NCBI GenBank assembly: GCA_002421605.1
Contig: DISJ01000015.1
Coordinates: 1 to 31,619, forward strand
Length of the DNA: 31,619 nucleotides
Direction of reading: 5' to 3'
Source: Rhodobacteraceae bacterium UBA6213
Lineage (GTDB): Bacteria; Pseudomonadota; Alphaproteobacteria; Rhodobacterales; Rhodobacteraceae
In this document: piece by piece, positions 7,066-15,152 of the stretch
How positions within the stretch are numbered: the first letter of the stretch is position 1
Layout of the letters: the number at the start of each line of letters is the position of its first letter
Notes under the pieces: model-generated
Databases searched by the model: none
What the model was told of the DNA's origin: nothing
Seen by the model: the letters and a program-made list of their open reading frames with translations, nothing else
Position numbers and translations under genes: made by a program

Positions 7066-8059
7066 GGGCAGCCAACTCCCTCAATTTCACGCAGCGAGCC
7101 AGTTGTCCGGGTGCCGCCTCTGTCAGTGCCACCGGAGCCTCACATTCAGGCCCGGCATGTGGGCAACGCGGTGCAAAGGCGCAGCCGGGCGGCATGGCGG
7201 AGGGCGGGGGCACAGTGCCGTGGATCGGCACCAGCCGCTCTCCGGGGGCGCGGCCCGGTCGTGGAATCGAGGCGATAAGGCCTTGGGTATAGGGGTGGCG
7301 CGGGTGCGCATATAGCGGACGCGTTGGCGCGCGTTCCACCACTTCGCCAGCATACATCACCGCAACCTCGTCGGCGATTTCGGCAACCACGCCAAGATCG
7401 TGGGTGATGAATAGGATCGACATCCCCAGCTCGCGCTGCAAGCGCCGCATCAGTTCGAGTATTTGCGCCTGAATCGTCACGTCGAGTGCCGTAGTTGGCT
7501 CGTCCGCGATCAGCAGCAACGGGCGGCAGATCAACGCCAGCGCGATCATTACCCGTTGCCGCATGCCGCCTGAAAGCTCGTGCGGATAGGCACTCATTCG
7601 CGACGCAGCAGCCGGAATTTCGACAAGATCCAGCATCTCCAGAACCTTGGCTCGCCTCGCCACGGAGGACAGGTTGCTGTGCAGCATCAGCATCTCGCCA
7701 ATCTGGTCTCCCACGGTAAAGAGCGGGTTCAGCGACGACATCGGTTCCTGAAAAATCATTGCGATCTCGGCGCCGCGGATATGTCGCATCGCTGGCTGGC
7801 TGAGCGTCGCAAGATCCACGGTTTCGCCGCTGCCACGTTGGAATGCGATAGTGCCGCGCGTGACGCGTCCGGCGGTGGGCAGCAGCCCCATGATCGCCAA
7901 TGACGTGACCGATTTGCCCGAACCGGATTCGCCAACAAGCGCAAGCGTTTTGCCCGCGCCGAGCGCAAAGCTAACGTCGCGCACTGCCACCAAGCTTTGC
8001 CGCCGCGTCGCGAACTCGACCTGCAGATCGTTTACCTCAAGAATGGGGCTGGCGGTCAT
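7058..8059 (-). CDS. Oligopeptide/dipeptide-type ABC transporter ATP-binding protein (DppD-like)
   Basis: A 333-residue ATPase with Walker A GESGSGKS (43-50), signature LSGGMRQRVMIA (162-173), Walker B LLIADEPTTALD (from 182), and switch H220 in FITHDLGVVAEIAD. The C-terminal oligopeptide-transporter domain carries Cys 293, 299, 306 and 323 in the same spacing as the DppF-like partner. Its start overlaps the stop of the amidohydrolase gene by 4 bases and its end overlaps the DppF-like start by 8, so the amidohydrolase and both ATPases are read from one coupled message. Confidence 0.95.
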   Translation of the reverse strand: MTASPILEVNDLQVEFATRRQSLVAVRDVSFALGAGKTLALVGESGSGKSVTSLAIMGLLPTAGRVTRGTIAFQRGSGETVDLATLSQPAMRHIRGAEIAMIFQEPMSSLNPLFTVGDQIGEMLMLHSNLSSVARRAKVLEMLDLVEIPAAASRMSAYPHELSGGMRQRVMIALALICRPLLLIADEPTTALDVTIQAQILELMRRLQRELGMSILFITHDLGVVAEIADEVAVMYAGEVVERAPTRPLYAHPRHPYTQGLIASIPRPGRAPGERLVPIHGTVPPPSAMPPGCAFAPRCPHAGPECEAPVALTEAAPGQLARCVKLRELAAHA

Positions 8060-9192
8060 CCCGCCGCCTCTGGAGTTGGTGGGCGCAAGCCGGCGGCCGC
8101 AAGCGAACGCCCGATAACCGTCCAGCGCGGCACGAAGACTTTTTCAAGCGTCAGTTTCTGGCCTTGGCTGTCCTCGGCTTCCAGCGCAGCATCACGCAGA
8201 TCGAACACCGTGAAATCGGCGCGCTGCCCCGGTTTAAGGCCGTCGCTGCCTGACAGCCCCATAAAGCCGCGCGGACGGTTGGTTGCGGCAGCAACACATT
8301 CATCGAAGCTCAGGCCAAGCGCATGCACCTTTGATAAGGTGGTGGCAAAGTCGCGAACTGCGCCGTGGATGTTGCGTAGATGGATGTCGGTCGAAACCGA
8401 AAACGGTATCATCCCTTCGGCCATTGCCCTCCGCGCAGTGGCAAAATCGAACGATGCTGCACCGTGGCCGATGTCCATCAGCACGCCTTTGGCAGCAAGA
8501 TCGCGCGCCTTGGCAAAGATCCGCGGCGTATCGAGGATCGAGCCCGCCTTCTTGCCGTTGAAGCAATGCGTGACCACGTCGCCAGGGCTTAGCAAGTCGA
8601 AGACCTCATCGAGTGTCGGTGGTGGCTCGCCAACGTGCACCATCATTGGCAGCCCGGCAATTTCGGCGACCCGCTTGGCAATATGCACCGGCGTTATCCC
8701 CCAGGCGCCGACAATGACGCCACTGGCACGCACCTTAACGCCGCAGATCACATCGCGGTTGGCCTCAATCACCTCGAGCGTCCGATCAATGTCGATCGAG
8801 CGCATGTCGATAAGTTCCGAAACCCGGTTGCAGGCGACTAGGCCGATCGAACCGATGTTGAGGAAGGCCTTGACGGTCTCGGGTTGGCGGTCGATCACAT
8901 ATTCGCGCAACCCGTGAAAGCTAGCCTCGCCAGCCGAACCGGCATCCGCCATGGCGGTAACGCCGGTGGCGCGCCCGGCCTCGTCGGCGCGCACCGAAAT
9001 ATCGGTGCCGCCGTGCCAGACATGTACATGCAGATCGGCCCATCCCGGCGAAAGCCAAGCGCCCTTGCAATCGAGCCGTTCGGCACCAGGCTGCGGCGCG
9101 GCGGCGATGCGGCCATCAGGATCAATGGCGATGCTTTCCGGCGCAGCCCCATCGAATCCAACAGCGCGAAAGTTGGTGATGACTAGTGACAT
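8056..9192 (-). CDS. COG3964-type amidohydrolase/deacetylase embedded in the dpp operon
   Basis: A 378-residue amidohydrolase-superfamily TIM barrel with all expected metal ligands: HVH (H55, H57), the carboxylated lysine K153 in GVKVRASG, H186 in MVHVGEPP, H209 in THCFNGK, and D269 in STDIH. The order and spacing match the COG3964 deacetylases (Atu3266/EF_0837 type), characterised members of which act on N-acetyl-D-amino acids and acetyl-(R)-mandelate. It probably removes an acyl group from the imported compound in the cytoplasm. The ATG at 9192 was chosen over an upstream ATG at 9231 because it follows the DppC-like stop by one base and avoids overlap. The gene sits between the permease and ATPase genes of the transporter, a strong hint that it acts on the transported substrate. 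Confidence 0.88.
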   Translation of the reverse strand: MSLVITNFRAVGFDGAAPESIAIDPDGRIAAAPQPGAERLDCKGAWLSPGWADLHVHVWHGGTDISVRADEAGRATGVTAMADAGSAGEASFHGLREYVIDRQPETVKAFLNIGSIGLVACNRVSELIDMRSIDIDRTLEVIEANRDVICGVKVRASGVIVGAWGITPVHIAKRVAEIAGLPMMVHVGEPPPTLDEVFDLLSPGDVVTHCFNGKKAGSILDTPRIFAKARDLAAKGVLMDIGHGAASFDFATARRAMAEGMIPFSVSTDIHLRNIHGAVRDFATTLSKVHALGLSFDECVAAATNRPRGFMGLSGSDGLKPGQRADFTVFDLRDAALEAEDSQGQKLTLEKVFVPRWTVIGRSLAAAGLRPPTPEAAG

Positions 9193-9193
9193 G

Positions 9194-10054
9194 TTACAAT
9201 TGCCTCGCAATTCGGGGATCAAGGGCATCACGCAATCCGTCGCCGATCAGCTGCAGGCACAGCACCGAGGCGGCAATGGCAATGCCGGGGAAAAAGATCA
9301 GAAACGGGGCCTGATCGACGTACTGGCGGCCTTCGTTGATCATTGTGCCCCAGCTTGGCGTCGAGGGGTCGATGCCCACGCCCAGAAACGACAACCCCGC
9401 TTCCGCCAGCATCGCATAGGCAAAGATGAAGGTTGCCTGAACGATGATCGGCGAAAGGATGTTGCGCAGAATGTGCTGGATCAGGATGAACGGGGTTGAG
9501 CTACCCAACGCGCGTGCTGCCTCTACATAGGGAAGCTCGCGGATCACCAGGGTCGAGGCGCGCACCGTGCGCGCAATTCGTGGCGTATAGACGATCGACA
9601 GTGCGATGATCACGTTGGCTATCGAACCGCCCAGAATTGCGACCAGTGCAATCGCCAGCAGAATGTCGGGAAATGCCATCATTGCGTCGATGATGCGAGA
9701 GGCGGGTGCGTCGAGGCGCGGGAAGTAGCCCGCGACCAACCCTATCAAGATGCCGCCGACTGAAGCAATCATGGCAACCCCAGCGCCAACAGTTAGCGAA
9801 ACCCTGCCAGCAAACAGCAGCCGCGAAAACACGTCTCGGCCATAAGGGTCGGAACCCAGCAGATAGCCCGTACCTGGCGGGCTCAGACGTTGACGTACCG
9901 CCATCGCAGCGGGGTCGGCCGGCGCAATCCACGTGGCAAGGAGCACCGCCGCAAGTATCAGCAAAAACACGCAGAGCGCTGCCAGAACCGATCGGCGCGC
10001 GAGCAATGCGCGGGTAAATCCCGGTTCCTCGGCTAGGGCAGATGCTGCGGCCAT
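9194..10054 (-). CDS. Oligopeptide/dipeptide-type ABC transporter permease (DppC-like)
   Basis: A 286-residue inner-membrane protein. It has an N-terminal cytoplasmic tail, a first helix (about 24-46), the DppC-type periplasmic segment with GTGYLLGSDPYGRDVFSRLLFAGRVSL, and further helices. The ATPase-contact EAA loop reads YVEAARALGSSTPFILIQHIL, and the family ending LQLIGDGLRDALDPR is present. It starts 3 bases after the DppB-like stop. With the DppB-like protein it forms the channel of the importer. Confidence 0.95.
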   Translation of the reverse strand: MAAASALAEEPGFTRALLARRSVLAALCVFLLILAAVLLATWIAPADPAAMAVRQRLSPPGTGYLLGSDPYGRDVFSRLLFAGRVSLTVGAGVAMIASVGGILIGLVAGYFPRLDAPASRIIDAMMAFPDILLAIALVAILGGSIANVIIALSIVYTPRIARTVRASTLVIRELPYVEAARALGSSTPFILIQHILRNILSPIIVQATFIFAYAMLAEAGLSFLGVGIDPSTPSWGTMINEGRQYVDQAPFLIFFPGIAIAASVLCLQLIGDGLRDALDPRIARQL

Positions 10055-10057
10055 GGT

Positions 10058-10999
10058 TTAGTACCTCACGCGTTTGTCGACCAACAGATAGACCAGATCG
10101 ACCATCAGATTGATCAGTACATAAAGCACGGCCACGACAATCAAGGTGCCCTGAATCACCGGATAGTCGCGTCGCAACACTGCGTTCACCACCAGATTTC
10201 CCATGCCGGGCAAGTTGAACACCCGCTCGGTCACGACCGCTCCCGAGACCAGATTGGCGAAGGTAAGTCCGATGATTGTAATGATTGGGATCGCCGCGTT
10301 TTTCAGCGCGTGCCGCAGCACGACGCGCCGTTCCGACATGCCCTTTGAGCGCGCGGTGCGCACGAAATCCTCGCCCAAAATGTCAAGCATCGAAGCACGG
10401 GTGAAGCGCAGAATCAGCGCCGAGTTAACGATGCCGAGGACGATCGAGGGTAGGACCAGGTAGCCCATGCGCGAAATGAAATCGGCGTCGGGCCCGCCGT
10501 AATCGGAGGCCGGAAACCAACCCATTTCGGTCGCCAGATATCGTTGGAACATCAGGCCGGTCCAGAAGCTTGGCACCGAAGCCGCCAGCATCGCGGTCGA
10601 AACCGCGCTCTGGTCCAGCCAGCTGCCGCGCCGGTAGGCTGCGTAAATGCCAATCGGAACCGCGATCACCAGCGAGATCAGAAGCGAGAACAACGCCAGA
10701 AAGGTGGTGGGCTCGGCCCGAGCCAGCAGCACTTCGGTGACCGGGCGATTGAAAAATAGTGAATTCCCTAGATCACCGCGCACGGCGTTGCCAAGAAACG
10801 CCATGTATTGCACAAGGATCGGCGAATTGAGTCCGAGCTTTTCGCGCAGCTCGGCGGCGTCTTCGGGCGTTGCGTCAGGGCCGAGCAGCAGTGCTGCGGG
10901 GTCGCCGGGCGCAAGCCGCACAATCACAAATGCGATGGTCAGCACGATCAGCACCACCACCAGCATCCCAACAAGACGTTTCAGGATGTAGCGCGTCAT
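10058..10999 (-). CDS. Oligopeptide/dipeptide-type ABC transporter permease (DppB-like)
   Basis: A 313-residue inner-membrane permease with the family N-terminus (RYILKRLVGMLVVVLIVLTI, then RLAPGDPAALLLGPDAT), six predicted helices, the EAA loop DFVRTARSKGMSERRVVLRHAL and the typical end VYLLVDKRVRY. It is separated from the dppA-like gene by 77 bases holding a strong stem-loop, and is followed with a 3-base gap by the DppC-like gene. Confidence 0.95.
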   Translation of the reverse strand: MTRYILKRLVGMLVVVLIVLTIAFVIVRLAPGDPAALLLGPDATPEDAAELREKLGLNSPILVQYMAFLGNAVRGDLGNSLFFNRPVTEVLLARAEPTTFLALFSLLISLVIAVPIGIYAAYRRGSWLDQSAVSTAMLAASVPSFWTGLMFQRYLATEMGWFPASDYGGPDADFISRMGYLVLPSIVLGIVNSALILRFTRASMLDILGEDFVRTARSKGMSERRVVLRHALKNAAIPIITIIGLTFANLVSGAVVTERVFNLPGMGNLVVNAVLRRDYPVIQGTLIVVAVLYVLINLMVDLVYLLVDKRVRY

Positions 11000-11031
11000 G
11001 CGGGTCCTCGGTGCGAAGGGATTGGGGCTAG

Positions 11032-11059
11032 AACAGCGGGCGGCGAACCGCCCGCTGTT
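11032..11059 (-). terminator. Strong intercistronic stem-loop between the dppA- and dppB-like genes
   Basis: A perfect 12-base-pair stem (AACAGCGGGCGG and its complement) around a 4-base loop that reads TTCG on the transcribed strand. It lies 17 bases after the dppA-like stop and is not followed by a T run. In binding-protein operons such hairpins usually protect the upstream message or partly terminate, giving more binding protein than permease. I infer that role here. Confidence 0.6.
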
Positions 11060-11076
11060 GTTGGTATCAGATGCTT

Positions 11077-12606
11077 TTACTGATAAGTGGCATTCCAGAA
11101 GTTCGGCCAGGGCGACGGCGTAACGCCCTGCAATCCGGTCTTTTGTCCCATCAGTGCGTTGAAGCCACCGATCTTGATGAAGCCAACGTCTTCAAAGTTG
11201 GCGCGCTGCAGGTCGGCGAACAGGGCCTGACGCTCGGCAAGGTCTGTTGTGGTGGTGAACTTGTCCCAGACCGCGTCCTTTCCAGGTTCGCTCCAACCGA
11301 GCCGCGAGGTTGACGCATATAGGTCCGTCAGCGCTGGTTCGGGGAGGAAGGGCGAATGCGATATGTAGATATCCCACAGCGCCGGGTCGTTGCGCTGCTG
11401 GCCCAACGTCGCCCAATCGACCACGTCGAGCTGTACCTTGAAGCCTGCCGCCTCAAGCGCGACCTTTGCAACTTCGGCCATCTTGAAGTGGAATTCGTAC
11501 TGGTGCGATGTCAGAATACGTAGCGGAGTGCCATCATAGCCGCCCGCTTTCAGGTATTCCGCTGCCTTAGCGGGGCTGTTTTGATTGTAGTTTTCAACCC
11601 CCGCGTCGTTGCGCCAGACCCAACCCTCGGGATACATCGGGCCATCGACCATGAAGAAGTTGTCGTCGCCAAAAGCCGCATAGAGCATGTCGTCAATCGG
11701 CAGCGCCGCCTGCACCGCTCTGCGGATGTCGGCATTGGTCATCAACCCGGCCTTGTGGTTCAATGCCCAGACCGGCCAGCCGAACGGAGCAAGAATAACC
11801 GGTTCGGCGACTGTATTGGCGGTTACGCGCGCCAGAGATTCGGCGGGAAGCGCATCGGCGTAGTCATATTGCCCCGAAAGCAGGCCTTCGACGCGGGTGT
11901 TGGCATCGGGCACCGGCACAAAGCGGATCTCATCGGCCAGCGCCGCGCGCCGACCTGCCGAGCCGCTGGGTTCTTCGTCGCGCGGAACGTATCCTGCGAA
12001 ACGGCCGACCTGAATATACTGGTCAGGCACATGCGCGATAACTTCGTAAGGCCCGGTGCCTACCACCGCCGTCAGCGTGTCGGCGCCGAGGATTTCCTCG
12101 GGGTACACTGCAGCGGCGGAGTTCGAGAAGGCCAGTAGAGACAGCAACGGCGCATAAGGTTCGCTAAGCTGGATCTCGATTGTGTAGGGACCGGTCGCGG
12201 TGACCGACACGATCTTGCTCGCAACGCTCTTGCCGCGAGTCGCAACAGTCAGCCAACGGTTGAGTGAAGCCACGACATCAGCCGAATCCATCGTCGACCC
12301 GTCATGGAAGGTGATGCCCTGACGCAGCTCAATCGTGTAAAGCGTTCCGTCAGCCGAAATTTTGGGTAGGGTGGTGGCGAGCAGCGGCGCGACGTCCCAG
12401 GATGCATCGAAGGTGTAGAGTGTTTCGATGAAATGCTGAGTGACGATCGAGACCACATCCTTGGTCGAAACCATCGGGTCGAGCGTGTCTGGCTCACCGA
12501 CGATTGCTACGGTCAGATTGGTTTCGGCAAAGGCGGGCATTGCAGTGCCGGAAAGCCCCGCGGCAGCAAGCGCTGCTGGTACTATCCACTTGAACGAAAG
12601 CGACAT
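11077..12606 (-). CDS. Periplasmic substrate-binding protein of the dipeptide/oligopeptide family (DppA-like, SBP family 5)
   Basis: A 509-residue secreted binding protein. A Sec signal peptide (KWIVPAALAAAGLSG core) ends in AFA at residues 25-27. Family-5 features include EPDTLDPMVS near the N-terminus, LRQGITFHDGSTMDSADVVASLNR, GTGPYEVIAHVPDQYIQV, the lobe-two segment HKAGLMTNADIRRAVQAALPIDDML, and a C-terminus with PFLPEPALTDLYASTSRLGW. GGGGAGG lies six bases before the ATG. It is first in the operon and should set substrate choice. Family 5 binds peptides but also opines, glycosides and amino-compound conjugates, so a dipeptide is not certain. Confidence 0.93.
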   Translation of the reverse strand: MSLSFKWIVPAALAAAGLSGTAMPAFAETNLTVAIVGEPDTLDPMVSTKDVVSIVTQHFIETLYTFDASWDVAPLLATTLPKISADGTLYTIELRQGITFHDGSTMDSADVVASLNRWLTVATRGKSVASKIVSVTATGPYTIEIQLSEPYAPLLSLLAFSNSAAAVYPEEILGADTLTAVVGTGPYEVIAHVPDQYIQVGRFAGYVPRDEEPSGSAGRRAALADEIRFVPVPDANTRVEGLLSGQYDYADALPAESLARVTANTVAEPVILAPFGWPVWALNHKAGLMTNADIRRAVQAALPIDDMLYAAFGDDNFFMVDGPMYPEGWVWRNDAGVENYNQNSPAKAAEYLKAGGYDGTPLRILTSHQYEFHFKMAEVAKVALEAAGFKVQLDVVDWATLGQQRNDPALWDIYISHSPFLPEPALTDLYASTSRLGWSEPGKDAVWDKFTTTTDLAERQALFADLQRANFEDVGFIKIGGFNALMGQKTGLQGVTPSPWPNFWNATYQ

Positions 12607-13055
12607 CAGAACCTCCCCAGTTATGGAATATCATTCGTAACCATGGATGATGCCTCTGCCACCTAGCTTTGTCAATTGCACAGAAATCAAGTGCCGTGCG
12701 CCACGGAAAAACAGGCAATCGAAATGCCGATGCCGCGTGTTGACGGCGGTGCCGGGCGGGCATCGCCAGATCGAAGTTCGATTTAGCTGGATGCCGCCAA
12801 AGCCACATTGCGCGTACAGCGCCAATGTTCATGCGCGGGCACGCGCGTGCAGTTGTTATCGACGATTTGGATGCAATAGCGGATCCGCTGGCAGAAGTCG
12901 GTGGATGCGTCGCTGATCATCGCGTTGAGGTCTGCGCAACTGTGCAATTCCTAAGCCCAACATTGCGGATATTAGATGCTGCCCGGCAGAAAGGCTTCGT
13001 TCCACATATCAGACTTAGGTCGATTCTATTTCCCCCTTGAGCAGAGGCATCGCAC
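12607..13055. other. Gene-poor stretch upstream of the dppA-like gene
   Basis: This interval should hold the dpp promoter (minus strand), but no single -35/-10 pair stands out. Visible structure includes a 13-base palindrome ATCGAA-G-TTCGAT at 12770-12782 and an AATGCCGA half-site at 12723-12730. A frame at 12825-13040 is described separately. The right part merges into a decayed transposase remnant. Confidence 0.4.
12825..13040 (+). other. Short unrecognised reading frame, possible gene fragment
   Basis: A 71-codon frame whose central part (ARAVVIDDLDAIADPLAEVG, then CATVQFLSPTLRILDAARQKG) has the amphipathic pattern of a real soluble protein, unlike most shadow frames nearby. It has no ribosome binding site, and it lies beside an IS remnant, so it may be a leftover of a destroyed gene. 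I do not recognise a family. Confidence 0.2.
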
Positions 13056-13289
13056 TCATTGGGTTTGTGCCGCTCCAAGCGCTGCGGAACGGTTCAGGAG
13101 GGCGGCCCGAATCTAGAGTTCGCCCAACTGCCTGTCGAAGTCAGGTGACATGATCGGCTAGCTGAGCAACTTGAAGCACGGCATCTTGGCTTCGACTAGA
13201 CACTGTCGGCGGTAGCTGCCGTATCGCCGCCAGAGCGTGCGGCACAAGCGGCGGATGGCGCGAAAGACTTCGTTTCTGGTTCGAGCATC
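13056..13289 (-). pseudogene. Remnant of an IS5-family transposase C-terminus
   Basis: In one minus-strand frame with internal stops, the sequence reads ARTRNEVFRAIRRLCRTLWR, then RYGSYRRQCLVEAKMPCFKLL, a stop, SPDFDRQLGEL, a second stop and IRAALLNRSAALGA. This follows the C-terminal part of IS5-family transposases (RNE-LRA, W--W-GYHRRS-VEAKM-C-K, RDFDRQ-AE-QIR-A-LNR--ALG). No upstream catalytic region and no inverted repeats were found, so only the tail of an old element survives. It is a different copy from the one at 1340-2428. Confidence 0.65.
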
Positions 13290-13351
13290 AGGCGAGTGGT
13301 CTTGCCAGGTCGGGTGATCGATCTTTTCGACAAGATCCGGCGTTCCTGAGT

Positions 13352-14320
13352 TTAATAGTCCGCCACTACTCCGCGTCCACTTGCTAGCGCGCGGCGCACT
13401 GCCAGATTAGCCACAACAAGATCCTGCAGCGCCACACCGGTTCCGTCGAACAAGGTGATTTCATCGGAGCCCGTGCGGCCTTTTGCTGTACCGTCCAGCA
13501 CATCTCCGATGGGGCGCAGGTCGATCTCAGATATCAGGCCGAGTCTATGCGCATGCTGGCACTCACCGATGGTCAGTGACTGCGCGGCCTCGTCAACAAA
13601 GACCTTGCAGGCGGCCACCAGATGCGGGTCAAGCTCCTGCTTGCCTTTCGTGTCTGCGCCCATTGCGCTGATGTGGGTGCCCGGGCGGACCCATCCATTG
13701 CGGATCATGGCCTTTTGCGACGGCGTCACGGTAATCAGGATATCGGCCGCTGCCGCGACCCGCTCAGCGGTCGGTTCCACCACATAATCTAGCCCGAGTG
13801 CGGCGCAGGCTTCGCCGAAGCGCGCGGCGTTTTCGGGCACCGCATCCCAGCCATGTACCCGCGTCAGTTGGCGCACCGCAGCGGTCGCGCGCAGCTGATA
13901 AACTGACTGCCCGCCAGTTCCGATTATTCCCAGTACCGAGGCGTCGACGCGCGAAAGCGCGCGCGTGGCGATGGCACTTGCAGCGCCGGTGCGTACGCCA
14001 GTCAAATAGTTCGCGCTGACCAGCGCCGTGGCGCGGCCAGTTTCGGGGTCGAATAGCAGCGTAGAGGACTGATGATTGGTCAGGCCTTTCGGCAGATTGT
14101 GCGGCCAGTAACCGCCCGCCTTCAGCCCCAAGAACGGCACCGAAGTATCGATCCCCGCCTTCACCCCGTAAACGGCATCTGCATAACCCGCCACTTCGCG
14201 CACGACTGGAAAATTGCGCGCTTGCCCTCGCGTCATTGCGACGAAGGTGGCGGCAACCGCGTCTATCGCGTCTTCGACGCTGACCAGTTCCTGCGCCAGG
14301 TTCTCGGAAATAATTAGCAT
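13352..14320 (-). CDS. Ornithine cyclodeaminase/mu-crystallin family protein (probable imine or keto-acid reductase)
   Basis: A 322-residue NAD(P)-dependent enzyme of the OCD/mu-crystallin family. The substrate-site lysine is K67 in GLKAGGYWPHN, the arginine is in YLTGVRTGAASAIATRAL, and the Rossmann glycine motif is GIIGTGGQS (131-139). The family also holds alanine dehydrogenase, ketimine reductases, Delta1-pyrroline-2-carboxylate reductases and iminosuccinate reductase, so true ornithine cyclodeaminase activity is only one option. The ATG at 14320 has AAGGGG about 7 bases upstream; an earlier ATG at 14365 would overlap the preceding SDR gene. It is third in a minus-strand trio, 10 bases after the SDR stop. 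Confidence 0.85.
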   Translation of the reverse strand: MLIISENLAQELVSVEDAIDAVAATFVAMTRGQARNFPVVREVAGYADAVYGVKAGIDTSVPFLGLKAGGYWPHNLPKGLTNHQSSTLLFDPETGRATALVSANYLTGVRTGAASAIATRALSRVDASVLGIIGTGGQSVYQLRATAAVRQLTRVHGWDAVPENAARFGEACAALGLDYVVEPTAERVAAAADILITVTPSQKAMIRNGWVRPGTHISAMGADTKGKQELDPHLVAACKVFVDEAAQSLTIGECQHAHRLGLISEIDLRPIGDVLDGTAKGRTGSDEITLFDGTGVALQDLVVANLAVRRALASGRGVVADY

Positions 14321-14330
14321 CTGCTGCCCC

Positions 14331-15134
14331 TTAGTCAGGTTTCGATTCCAGAATGAAATCATCAATCATCACGTTCATTCCGGCCAGAAGTCCGCCGTCG
14401 ACCGGCAGCGCAACGCCGGTGATGTAGCTGGCCTCGTCCGAGCCCAGAAAAGAGACCGCGCGTGCAACGTCTTCAGGTTTTGCGACACGGCCGAGCGGAT
14501 ACCAGCGCGCCAGCTTTTTGAAGACATCGGGGTCTTTTTGCTGGCGGATTTTCCACGTGATGTTGTCAGTGCGCACCGAGCCGGGCAGTACCGCGTTGCA
14601 GCGGATGCCGTGACGCCCGTATTCGGAGGCAACTGATTGCGTCAGGTTGATCAGCGCGGCTTTGGCGGCGCTGTATGCGGGGTTGCCAAAGTAGCGCACG
14701 CCGTTGACCGAGGCGATGTTCACAACTACGCCGCCGCCGCGCGCCTGCATCCGGGGCAGCATGCTGCGCAGGCAGTGGTAGGTGCCATTGAGGTTTACGT
14801 TTATTTCCTTGTGCCAATCCGCCAACCCGATCCCCGCTAAGTCGCCGGCGGCGCTGAAGGCCGCGTTGTTGACCAGAAGTGTGATCGCTCCGAGTGCTTG
14901 TTCGGCGTCGTCAAAAGCGGCGGCAAGGGCGGTGGCGTCGGTGATGTCGGCCTGCGCAGCAAAGGTCGGGTGCCCAATGGCGGCAATCAGCCGTGCAGTC
15001 TCGGCGACACCCTGTCCGTCGACGTCGAGAACCGCGACGGCGGCGCCTTCGTTCGCCAGATGCAGCGCGATGGCGCGGCCGATGCCGTGCGCGGCGCCGG
15101 TTACAAGTGCTCTGGTCGTGGTGTGTCTAGGCAT
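14331..15134 (-). CDS. Short-chain dehydrogenase/reductase (SDR)
   Basis: A 267-residue classical SDR. TGAAHGIG (12-19) binds the cofactor, D38 at the end of the second strand favours NAD over NADP, NNAA is at 89-92, and the catalytic residues are S142, Y154 and K158 (YSAAK). The C-terminus SYITGVALPVDGGLLAG is family-typical. It lies 18 bases after the glycosidase-like gene and 10 before the OCD-family gene, so the three are likely co-transcribed. It probably oxidises a sugar, sugar acid or polyol hydroxyl; the substrate cannot be read from sequence. Confidence 0.9.
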   Translation of the reverse strand: MPRHTTTRALVTGAAHGIGRAIALHLANEGAAVAVLDVDGQGVAETARLIAAIGHPTFAAQADITDATALAAAFDDAEQALGAITLLVNNAAFSAAGDLAGIGLADWHKEINVNLNGTYHCLRSMLPRMQARGGGVVVNIASVNGVRYFGNPAYSAAKAALINLTQSVASEYGRHGIRCNAVLPGSVRTDNITWKIRQQKDPDVFKKLARWYPLGRVAKPEDVARAVSFLGSDEASYITGVALPVDGGLLAGMNVMIDDFILESKPD

Positions 15135-15152
15135 CGGGCTCTCCTGCTGTCA

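Noticed and set aside
7997..8917. 306-codon plus-strand frame opposite the amidohydrolase
   Set aside because: Ser/Thr/Ala-rich antisense shadow; the opposite strand carries an intact metal site.
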